The notes beneath the pieces are model-generated. The model was not told where the DNA came from and did no database searches. It saw nothing but the letters and a program-made list of their open reading frames with translations. Made by a program: the position numbers and the translations under genes. From Streptomyces sp. MMBL 11-1 (GTDB lineage: Bacteria > Actinomycetota > Actinomycetes > Streptomycetales > Streptomycetaceae), in the NCBI RefSeq assembly GCF_028622875.1, contig NZ_CP117709.1, forward strand, positions 1,860,001 through 1,924,000: a stretch of 64,000 nt of DNA, read 5' to 3'. Below, one piece after another: positions 57,979 through 64,000 of this stretch (positions within the stretch are counted from its first letter, which is position 1; every line of letters starts with the position of its first letter).

Positions 57979-58223
57979 GGGCCCATTGTCCGTGACGGTG
58001 GGGTGGGCTGCGTTGACCGGGGGGAACTCCGCGAGTGGTCACCGGCGTTCCCGCCCTGTCGGACCGTACGATCACCCTTCCTGCTTCCAGGTCCCGCGCC
58101 CCTCGCCCCTTCCCCCTCATCCCCCTTCCCTTCTTCCCCCTTTCCCGTTCCCCGTCTCCCGTTTCCCCGGCCCCACCCCGTACAGTCCCTCCCCCGCCCC
58201 CTCACCCCAGGAGCCGAACGCCG
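57979..58223. promoter_or_regulatory. Divergent promoter region with a polypyrimidine tract
   Basis: The 245 bases between the SARP and M50 genes include a stretch (about 58076-58205) in which the plus strand is almost only C and T. It must hold both promoters; TACAGT at 58181 is a -10 candidate for the M50 gene. No gene is seen. Confidence 0.45.
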
Positions 58224-59030
58224 ATGACCACCGCAGCCACTCGCGGCGACCGGAGCGTCAGCCCGGTCTTCCTCGGTATCGCCGCCGTCACCGCGGTCGG
58301 GGGCTGGGCGGTGTGGACGGGTTTCGCGGACGCCACCGGCTTCGCGGTGTTCCTGTTCGTCACCGGCGCCTGGATCGTCTCGCTCTGTCTGCACGAGTAC
58401 GCGCACGCCCGTACCGCGCTGCACAGCGGGGACCTCTCGGTCGGGTCGAAGGGCTATCTGACGCTCAATCCGCTGAAGTACACGCACGCGCTGCTCAGCA
58501 TCGTGCTGCCGGTGCTCTTCGTGATCATGGGCGGGATCGGGCTGCCCGGCGGCGCGGTGTACATCGAGCGCGGCCGGATCCACGGCCGCTGGAAGCACAG
58601 CCTGATCTCGGCGGCGGGCCCGCTGACGAACGTGGCGTTCGCGGTGGTGTGCACGGCCCCGTTCTGGCTGGACGCGCTCGACGGGGTGCCGCTCGCCTTC
58701 CGGTACGCGCTGGCGTTCCTGGCGATGCTCCAGGTGACGGCGGCGATCCTGAACTTCCTGCCGGTCCCGGGCCTGGACGGGTACGGGGTGATCGAGCCCT
58801 GGCTCTCGTACCGGATCCGCCGCCGGGTCGAGCCGATCGCGCCGTTCGGACTGATCGCGGTGTTCGCGATGCTGTGGATCCCCGAGGTGAACATCGCGTT
58901 CTTCGACGCGGTCCACGCGCTGCTGCGCGGACTGGGCGTCGAGGAGTTCCAGCGGTACTGCGGCTACGACCTGTACCGCTTCTGGCGGGGTCTCTTCGAC
59001 GAGCAGGACCCGGGCTGCGCGGTGGGCTGA
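58224..59030 (+). CDS. M50 family (site-2 protease-like) membrane metalloprotease
   Basis: The 268-residue membrane protein has the zinc motif HEYAH (57-61) in a transmembrane helix, and PVPGLDGYGV near residue 183 supplies the third ligand Asp in the LDG form. About five transmembrane segments are predicted. Proteases of this type cut membrane-bound substrates such as anti-sigma factors. ATG 58224 has AGGAG ten bases upstream. No anti-sigma partner is adjacent. Confidence 0.88.
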   Translation: MTTAATRGDRSVSPVFLGIAAVTAVGGWAVWTGFADATGFAVFLFVTGAWIVSLCLHEYAHARTALHSGDLSVGSKGYLTLNPLKYTHALLSIVLPVLFVIMGGIGLPGGAVYIERGRIHGRWKHSLISAAGPLTNVAFAVVCTAPFWLDALDGVPLAFRYALAFLAMLQVTAAILNFLPVPGLDGYGVIEPWLSYRIRRRVEPIAPFGLIAVFAMLWIPEVNIAFFDAVHALLRGLGVEEFQRYCGYDLYRFWRGLFDEQDPGCAVG

Positions 59031-59046
59031 CCGCGCGGCGCCCTGT

Positions 59047-59229
59047 TCAGCCCGCGTCGGCGGCGACGGCCAGCCGGTGCCTGCGGATGTAGAACCACGT
59101 CATGTTCGACGAGAGCCCCGCGACGAGCACCCAGACGATCCCGAGCAGGCTGCCCTGCGCGAAGGAGACCACGGCCGCCACGACGGCGAGGACACAGACG
59201 ACGAGGGCGTAGAGAGCGATGCGGGGCAT
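59047..59229 (-). CDS. Small two-helix membrane protein
   Basis: The 60-residue peptide has two hydrophobic segments (IALYALVVCVLAVVAAVVSF and LLGIVWVLVAGLSSNMTW) and a basic C-terminus (IRRHRLAVAADAG). It is likely real given its coherent membrane-protein pattern. Function unknown. It converges on the M50 gene. Confidence 0.65.
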   Translation of the reverse strand: MPRIALYALVVCVLAVVAAVVSFAQGSLLGIVWVLVAGLSSNMTWFYIRRHRLAVAADAG

Positions 59230-59334
59230 GGGGGTCGACTCCTGTCGGGAACGGGTCGCGGGCCCGTCCAGTGTCCCCCATGCCCCGTTGTGCCCTGACC
59301 GGGCCCGTCGGAACGTCGGTGGTGCCCAGGTGTG

Positions 59335-59458
59335 GGTGGTGCTCCGATGTGGGTGTGCTCAGGTGTGGGTGGTGCTCAGACTTCGGTGGTAGCTCAGACG
59401 TCGGTGCAGCTCAGACATCGGTGCAGCTCAGACATCGGTGCAGCTCAGACATCGGTGG
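59335..59458 (-). repeat. 17-bp tandem repeat extending the npdG 3' end
   Basis: Near-exact 17-bp units (AGCTCAGACATCGGTGC) start at 59391, 59408, 59425 and 59442, with decayed units back to about 59335. The last unit includes the stop codon of the npdG gene, as though the terminal codons had been duplicated downstream. Confidence 0.85.
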
Positions 59459-60155
59459 TGCGCAGCCCGGCGTGGGCCTTGTAGCGGCGGTTGACCGAGA
59501 TCAGGTTGGCGACCAGTGACTCGACCTGGTGGGCGTTGCGGAGCCGGCCCGCGAAGATGCCCCGCATACCGGGGATGCGGCCGGCCAGCGCCTGCACGAG
59601 GTCCGTGTCGGCCCGGGTCTCCCCCAGGACCAGTACGTCGGTGTCGATCTCCTCGATGGACTCGTCCTGGAGCAGCACGGCCGAGAGGTGGTGGAAGGCG
59701 GCGGTGACCCGGGAGTCCGGCAGCAGGGCGGCGGCCTGTTCGGCGGCGCTGCCCTCCTCCGGCTTGAGGGCGTAGGCGCCCTTCTTGTCGAAGCCGAGCG
59801 GGTTGACGCAGTCGATCACGAGCTTGCCCGCGAGTTCCTCGCGCAGGGACTGAAGCGTCTCGGCGTGGCCGTCCCACGGCACGGCGACGATCACGATGTC
59901 GCTGCGCCGGGCGCACTCCGCGTTGTCCGCGCCCTCGACGCCGAAGCCCAGCTCGGCCGCCGCCTGCTCGGCGCGCGCCGCGTTCCGGGAGCCGAGGGTG
60001 ACCCGCTGTCCGGCGCGCGCGAGCCGGTAGGCGAGGCCGCGCCCCTGCGGGCCGGTCCCGCCGAGCACGCCGACGCTGAGGCCGGAGACGTCGGGAAGGT
60101 CCCAGGGGTCCTTGGCGGGGGGCTTGGGCGCGCTGCCGCTGTCCTGTGTAGTCAT
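59445..60155 (-). CDS. npdG: NADPH-dependent F420 reductase, NpdG-like
   Basis: The 236-residue oxidoreductase has the NADP Rossmann motif SVGVLGGTGPQGRGLAYRLA with TLGSRNAARA as the phosphate-binding Arg loop. Family segments are VAVPWDGH, DCVNPLGFDKKGAY, TAAFHHLSA and DVLVLGE. It transfers hydride between NADPH and coenzyme F420. The N-terminal 28 residues are an extension. Its stop lies inside the first unit of a 17-bp repeat. Confidence 0.92.
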   Translation of the reverse strand: MTTQDSGSAPKPPAKDPWDLPDVSGLSVGVLGGTGPQGRGLAYRLARAGQRVTLGSRNAARAEQAAAELGFGVEGADNAECARRSDIVIVAVPWDGHAETLQSLREELAGKLVIDCVNPLGFDKKGAYALKPEEGSAAEQAAALLPDSRVTAAFHHLSAVLLQDESIEEIDTDVLVLGETRADTDLVQALAGRIPGMRGIFAGRLRNAHQVESLVANLISVNRRYKAHAGLRTTDV

Positions 60156-60438
60156 GGGCCCGACCCTACTGCCAGGTAGTCCCGGGGAAGCCGCTCCGCA
60201 GGGCCCTGCTCCCGCTCACCGCGCGGCCCTCCGTTCGGGTGAAGGAGCGGTCGGCCGGCGCCGGCGCACCCGCTCGCCCGGCCCGGCAGGCGCTCGACGC
60301 CCGGCTGGCAGGCGCTCGCCGGGCGGCCCGGCGCCCGGGCCCGGCGAGCAGCTCGGCGGCGGGCGCTGCGAGCGCTCGGCGAGCGGCCCGGAATATCGGC
60401 TTGCCCGAAGCGCCCGGCAGTACGGATCATGGCCCTTC
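60156..60438. other. GC-rich divergent intergenic region
   Basis: About 283 bases between npdG and the MFS gene, with a repeated GGCAGGCGCTCG (near 60284 and 60306) and many GCCGG/CCGGC words. Frames through it are Arg/Ala/Pro-rich and not gene-like. No promoter was clearly recognised. Confidence 0.4.
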
Positions 60439-61749
60439 GTGACCTCAGCGCCTCCCTCGCCGCCCCCCTCCTCACCGCTGCCGGCCCGGATCCTCGCCCT
60501 GCTGCCGGACCTCTCGCCGTGGCGCTCCTCGGCGGACTTCCGGCTGCTGTGGGTCCAGGGCCTGATCACGTACTTCGGCAGCTTCATGGCGCTCATCGCG
60601 CTGCCGCTCCAGATCAAGGACCTCACAGGCTCCCCGCTCGCGGTCGGGGCGATGGGCGCCGTGGAGCTGGTGCCGCTGGTGGTCTTCGGGCTGTACGGCG
60701 GGGCGCTCGCGGACTCGGTGGACCGCCGCCGCGTCATCCTGCTGACCGAGGCGGGGCTCGGGGTGCTCGCCGCGATCCTGCTGGTGAACGCCCTGCTCCC
60801 GGAGCCGCTGCTGTGGCCGCTGTACGTGGTGGCCGGCGGGGTGTCCGCGCTCGCCGGGCTCCAGCGGCCCGCGCTGGACTCCCTGATGGCCCGGATCGTG
60901 CCGCACAAGCAGCAGACGGCGGCGGCCGCGCTGAACTCGCTGCGCTGGCAGATCGGGGCCATCGCGGGCCCGGCGCTGGCCGGTCTGGTGGTGGCGTACG
61001 CCGGCCACGGCACGGCGTACGGGGTGACGGTGTGCACGTTCGCCGCCTCCGTCGTGCTCTGTCTGCGGCTCTCCCCCGCACCGCCGGCACGGGACGCGCA
61101 GAGGCCGTCGCTGCGCGGGATCGTCGAGGGGGCGCGGTACGCCTGGAGCCGGCCGGTGCTGCTGGGGACGTACGCGATCGACATGGCGGCGATGTTCTTC
61201 GCCTTCCCGAACACGATCTTCCCGTTCCTCGCGGACGATCTGGACGCGGAGTGGTCGCTGGGCCTGATGTACGCGGCGGGCTCGGTCGGCTCGCTGGCGC
61301 TGGGGCTGACCAGCGGCTGGACGAGCCGGGTGCGCAGACACGGGCTGTTCGTGGTGTTCGGTGCGATGGCATGGGGGCTGGCCATCGCCGCGGCGGGCTG
61401 GTTCTCCAGCGTGTGGGTGGTGCTGCTCTGCCTGGCCGTGGCGGGGGCGGGCGACATGCTCAGCGGGCTGGGGCGCGCGACCATCTGGAACCAGACGATC
61501 CCGGAGGAGCTGCGGGGCCGGCTGGCGGGCATCGAGGTGCTCTCGTACAGCGTCGGCCCGCAGCTGGGCCAGGTGCGGGCCGGGGCGATGGCGGGCTGGA
61601 CGGGGACCCGGTCGGCGATCTGGACGGGCGGGGTGGCGTGTGTGGCGTCGGTGGTGCTGCTGACCGCCGCGCTGCCGAAGCTGGTGCGCTACGACTCGGA
61701 GACGGATGAGGACGCGGTGCGGAGGCGGGAGGCCCGGGGGGAGGAGTGA
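60439..61749 (+). CDS. MFS transporter (EntS/MFS_3-like)
   Basis: The 436-residue protein has about 12 transmembrane segments and the pattern of enterobactin-exporter-like MFS proteins (SADFRLLWVQGLITYFGSFM, GALADSVDRRRVILLTEAGL, ALNSLRWQIGAIAGPALAGL, TIPEELRGRLAGIEVLSYSV). GTG 60439 is the last start before homology begins; the frame is open to 60112 through Arg-rich non-coding DNA. The exported compound is unknown. Confidence 0.86.
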   Translation: MTSAPPSPPPSSPLPARILALLPDLSPWRSSADFRLLWVQGLITYFGSFMALIALPLQIKDLTGSPLAVGAMGAVELVPLVVFGLYGGALADSVDRRRVILLTEAGLGVLAAILLVNALLPEPLLWPLYVVAGGVSALAGLQRPALDSLMARIVPHKQQTAAAALNSLRWQIGAIAGPALAGLVVAYAGHGTAYGVTVCTFAASVVLCLRLSPAPPARDAQRPSLRGIVEGARYAWSRPVLLGTYAIDMAAMFFAFPNTIFPFLADDLDAEWSLGLMYAAGSVGSLALGLTSGWTSRVRRHGLFVVFGAMAWGLAIAAAGWFSSVWVVLLCLAVAGAGDMLSGLGRATIWNQTIPEELRGRLAGIEVLSYSVGPQLGQVRAGAMAGWTGTRSAIWTGGVACVASVVLLTAALPKLVRYDSETDEDAVRRREARGEE

Positions 61750-61810
61750 GCCGTGCGTCCGGCCGGTGCCGGGCTCCCGGGGCTCCGCCCCGCGCCCCGC
61801 GCCCCGCGCC

Positions 61811-61838
61811 CCGCTCCTCAAGCGCCGGAGAGGCTGGA
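61811..61838 (+). repeat. Dispersed 3'-end repeat, copy D
   Basis: CGCTCCTCAAGCGCCGGAGA is the variant also found reversed at 32300. Confidence 0.65.
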
Positions 61839-61841
61839 AAG

Positions 61842-61869
61842 GACGTCCTCAATCGCCGGACGGGCTTGA
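61842..61869 (+). repeat. Dispersed 3'-end repeat, copy C
   Basis: CGTCCTCAATCGCCGGACGG is identical to copy B. On the minus strand it encodes the SSPSGD end and stop of the 78-residue gene. Confidence 0.75.
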
Positions 61870-62085
61870 TTTGCCCTTGTCCTCGTCGTGCCATTGGGGG
61901 TCGGTGTCCCACTCCAGGTTCCGGTCGCGTGCCGTGTCCATCGCGTGCTGTGCCTCCTCGCGGGAGGTGTAGGGACCGAACCGGTTCCGCGCCGGGCACT
62001 CCGGGCCTTCCTCGACCTTCTTGTGCTCCAGGCAGTAGTACCATTCGCCCGGTTTGCCTGCCGTGCGCTTCTTGAACAGGGCCAT
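61849..62085 (-). CDS. Small conserved hypothetical protein next to map
   Basis: The 78-residue protein ([36 protein letters not shown]) has the look of a small SPOR-like or RNA-binding fold with two Cys. A good AAAGGAG site precedes the ATG. It is divergent from map. Its acidic C-terminus finishes with repeat-derived codons (SSPSGD). Function unknown. Confidence 0.75.
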   Translation of the reverse strand: MALFKKRTAGKPGEWYYCLEHKKVEEGPECPARNRFGPYTSREEAQHAMDTARDRNLEWDTDPQWHDEDKGKSSPSGD

Positions 62086-62130
62086 CGACGGCTCCTTTCC
62101 TTATCGCCATGGTGCCCCGGGGCCGCTGGT

Positions 62131-62136
62131 TAGACT
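62131..62136 (+). promoter_or_regulatory. -10 element of the leaderless map promoter
   Basis: TAGACT matches TANNNT and is seven bases in front of the ATG at 62144; no ribosome site is present. Confidence 0.6.
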
Positions 62137-62143
62137 CGCTGGC

Positions 62144-63001
62144 ATGTCTGGCCAGTCGCTTCTCGTACCAGGGGAGATCACTCCCGTCCGTTCCGTACCC
62201 GGAAACATCCGGCGTCCCGAGTACGTGGGGAAGCCGGCCCCGACGCCGTACACCGGCCCGGAGGTCCAGGACTCCGACACCGTGGAGCGGATGCGCGTCG
62301 CGGGCCGTATCGCCGCGCAGGCGATGGAGGAGGCCGCCAAGCACATCGCCCCCGGGGTCACCACGGACAAGCTCGACCGGGTCGCCCACGACTTCATGGT
62401 CGATCACGGCGCGTACCCCTCCACCCTCGGCTACCGGGGCTTCCCCAAGTCGCTGTGCACCTCGCTCAACGAGGTCATCTGCCACGGCATCCCCGACTCC
62501 ACCGTGCTGCGCGACGGCGACATCGTGAACCTGGACGTCACCGCGTACATCAACGGCGTGCACGGCGACAACAACGCCACCTACCTCTGCGGCGACGTCG
62601 ACGAGGAGTCGCGGCTGCTGGTCGAGCGCACCCGGGAGTCGCTGAACCGCGCCATCAAGGCGGTCAGGCCCGGCCGCCAGATCAACGTGATCGGCCGGGT
62701 CATCGAGTCGTACGCGAAGCGGTTCGGCTACGGGGTCGTCCGCGACTTCACCGGGCACGGGATCAACTCCTCGTTCCACTCCGGCCTGATCATCCCGCAC
62801 TACGACAGCCCGCACGCCACCACGGTGATGCAGCCGGGCATGACCTTCACCATCGAGCCGATGCTGACGCTGGGCACCCACGAGTACGACCTGTGGGAGG
62901 ACGGCTGGACCGTGGTGACGAAGGACCGCAAGCGGACCGCCCAGTTCGAGCACACGCTGGTGGTCACGGAGACCGGGGCGGAGATCCTCACGCTCCCGTA
63001 A
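62144..63001 (+). CDS. map: Type I methionine aminopeptidase
   Basis: The 285-residue enzyme removes the N-terminal Met of nascent proteins. Metal ligands are in [14 protein letters not shown] (two Asp), FTGHGIN (His), FTIEPML (Glu) and QFEHTLVV (Glu). The N-terminal 40 residues ([19 protein letters not shown]) form the linker with a PxxP element seen in the actinobacterial MetAP1c type. Streptomyces usually carries more than one map gene. The ATG directly follows a TAGACT box. Confidence 0.95.
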   Translation: MSGQSLLVPGEITPVRSVPGNIRRPEYVGKPAPTPYTGPEVQDSDTVERMRVAGRIAAQAMEEAAKHIAPGVTTDKLDRVAHDFMVDHGAYPSTLGYRGFPKSLCTSLNEVICHGIPDSTVLRDGDIVNLDVTAYINGVHGDNNATYLCGDVDEESRLLVERTRESLNRAIKAVRPGRQINVIGRVIESYAKRFGYGVVRDFTGHGINSSFHSGLIIPHYDSPHATTVMQPGMTFTIEPMLTLGTHEYDLWEDGWTVVTKDRKRTAQFEHTLVVTETGAEILTLP

Positions 63002-63081
63002 TCACCCCAACTCTCACATAACAGCACCCTTCACCCTCTCTCCGCGTAGCCTTTTACCGACAGGAAGTCGGGAACCAGTTG

Positions 63082-63099
63082 ACTTAGGTAAACCTAAGT
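63082..63099 (+). promoter_or_regulatory. Iron box upstream of the heme oxygenase gene
   Basis: ACTTAGGTAAACCTAAGT is palindromic over 8+8 bases and contains the TTAGG-N4-CCTAA core of IdeR/DmdR operators. It overlaps a TTGACT -35 candidate (63079), so binding of the Fe(II)-repressor would shut off the gene when iron is plentiful. Confidence 0.8.
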
Positions 63100-63110
63100 A
63101 GGAGGATCGG

Positions 63111-63158
63111 CGTATCGGTACGCCCCGTCGCACCGCCGCGGCGGTCGCTGCCGATACG
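63111..63158 (+). other. Potential 5'-leader stem-loop of the heme oxygenase mRNA
   Basis: CGTATCGG (63111-63118) can pair with CCGATACG (63151-63158), with CCGCCGCGGCGG in the loop. It lies between the iron box and the start codon. Function unknown. Confidence 0.35.
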
Positions 63159-63206
63159 TCCGTTCCTTTCTGGACTTCCCGTCCCCTCGGTCCCCGGAGG
63201 CCCGCC

Positions 63207-63872
63207 TTGGACGCAACCGCCACCGTCACTCCCTTCTCGACGCTGATCCGCACCGCGTCGCACGAGCAGCACACCGAGGCCGAGACCTCGACCTTCATGA
63301 GTGACCTGCTCGGCGGGCGGCTGGGAGTGGACGCCTACACGTGCTACACCGAGCAACTGTGGTTCGTGTACCGGGCGCTGGAGGAAGGCGCGGAGGCCCT
63401 GCGCGACGACCCGGTCGCCGGCCCGTTCATACAGCCGGAGCTGATGCGCTCCACCGAGCTGGAGCGCGACCTGGCGCACCTGCGCGGGGCCGACTGGCGC
63501 GAGGGGGCCGAGCCGCTGCCCGCCACCGCCGCCTACGCGGCCCGGGTCGCGGAGTGCGCGCGCACCTGGCCCGCCGGTTACATCGCCCACCACTACACGC
63601 GCTACCTCGGCGACCTCTCGGGCGGTCAGATCATCCGCGACAAGGCGGAGAAGACCTGGGGATTCGAGCGCAAGGGCGACGGCGTGCGCTTCTACGTCTT
63701 CGAGGAGATCACCAACCCGGCCGCGTTCAAGCGGGGTTACCGCGAGCTGCTGGACGCGGTGAACGCGGACGACCTGGAGAAGCAGCGCATCGTCGAGGAG
63801 TGCAAGCGTGCCTTCGCGCTGAACACCGCGGTCTTCCGCGAACTGGGCGAGGTCTTCCCGCTCAGCGCGTGA
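63207..63872 (+). CDS. hmuO: Biliverdin-producing heme oxygenase
   Basis: The 221-residue enzyme opens heme to biliverdin, CO and iron. The proximal heme ligand is a His in TASHEQHTEAE (about 19-22). The distal helix is YLGDLSGGQIIRDKA, with the flexible Gly pair. Family segments are FVYRALEEGAEAL and HYTRYLGDLSGGQ. It starts with TTG at 63207, behind a GGAGG site eight bases upstream; no ATG or GTG fits. An iron box in the promoter indicates expression under iron starvation. Confidence 0.95.
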   Translation: MDATATVTPFSTLIRTASHEQHTEAETSTFMSDLLGGRLGVDAYTCYTEQLWFVYRALEEGAEALRDDPVAGPFIQPELMRSTELERDLAHLRGADWREGAEPLPATAAYAARVAECARTWPAGYIAHHYTRYLGDLSGGQIIRDKAEKTWGFERKGDGVRFYVFEEITNPAAFKRGYRELLDAVNADDLEKQRIVEECKRAFALNTAVFRELGEVFPLSA

Positions 63873-63897
63873 CCGGGCGCGGGCGGTTGCGCCCGTA

Positions 63898-63934
63898 GCG
63901 TGCGGCCCCACCGGCCTCCGGTGGGGCCGCACGC
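63898..63934 (+). terminator. Heme oxygenase terminator stem-loop
   Basis: Perfect 17-bp arms (63898-63914 and 63918-63934) enclose a three-base loop, starting about 25 bases after the stop. Confidence 0.85.
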
Positions 63935-64000
63935 GCGATCCCGGGGCGAGGACGATCCGGCGGCGGGCGGGCCGTCCGGGTCAGCCCCGCACGGCCATCA

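Noticed and set aside
57979..58223. Start of the M50 protease at 58035
   Set aside because: The first 60 codons would be encoded by the polypyrimidine tract (Pro/Ser/Phe-rich). ATG 58224 has a ribosome site and starts the expected sequence.
63980..64000. 3' end of a minus-strand gene entering from the right
   Set aside because: A TCA at 63980 could be a stop read leftward, but only about six codons are available, so nothing can be supported.

Overview
The window looks like chromosomal DNA of a Streptomyces species. G+C is very high, third codon positions are strongly GC-biased, and many starts are GTG. Several promoters have the leaderless TANNNT-6/8 nt-start layout. The gene content is typically actinobacterial: two AfsR/SARP-like regulators, F420 metabolism (NpdG-like), GlnE with a GlnA2-type glutamine synthetase-like protein, a malR-malEFG maltose cluster, DUF2470, DUF6153, and IdeR/DmdR-type iron boxes. 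No rRNA, tRNA or CRISPR array was found.

Left end (1-930): an IS200/IS605-type tnpA, with the element's right-end hairpin but no tnpB, sits in a decayed SAM-methyltransferase gene. Region 931-10148 is the most distinctive part of the window. It is a tightly coupled four-gene operon encoding an alpha/beta-hydrolase with a C-terminal effector-associated domain, a VMAP-like protein with a matching N-terminal domain, a MoxR-type AAA+ ATPase, and a 1713-residue protein joining a SAV_2336/vWA-like domain to a tubulin/FtsZ-like GTPase domain. It resembles the VMAP-MoxR-vWA ternary conflict systems, with a lipase-like candidate effector and a tubulin module attached to the vWA component. The last gene carries a TTA (bldA-type) codon.

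10149-16106 holds a ferritin-like/metal-dependent hydrolase paired with a flavin/2Fe-2S reductase, a TetR regulator, an iron-box-controlled DUF2470 protein and an NB-ARC/TPR ATPase. 16285-31263 is a starch/maltodextrin locus. It contains a secreted amylase-pullulanase double enzyme, a secreted alpha-amylase with a starch-binding domain, a LacI regulator coupled to an alpha-glucosidase, the malG-malF-malE importer and a second, divergent LacI regulator (malR). Palindromic operator candidates lie at both control regions. 31274-41739 carries a PAP2-like membrane phosphatase, glnE, a PrmC-related methyltransferase, a GntR regulator with a set of very small genes, a hypothetical protein preceded by a seven-codon upstream reading frame, an alpha/beta-hydrolase and glnA2.

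42017-46485 is a DUF3105/DUF305/CBS/DUF6153/multicopper-oxidase cluster with a copper flavour. 46606-63872 is mostly housekeeping and transport: nadE, two MFS exporters, an EEP-family membrane protein, panB, a DrrAB-type ABC exporter, a large SARP/AfsR regulator, an M50 membrane protease, npdG, map and an iron-box-controlled heme oxygenase. Several tandem repeats (9, 17, 19 and 29 bp) and a dispersed intergenic repeat that supplies the 3' ends of three genes are scattered through the right half.
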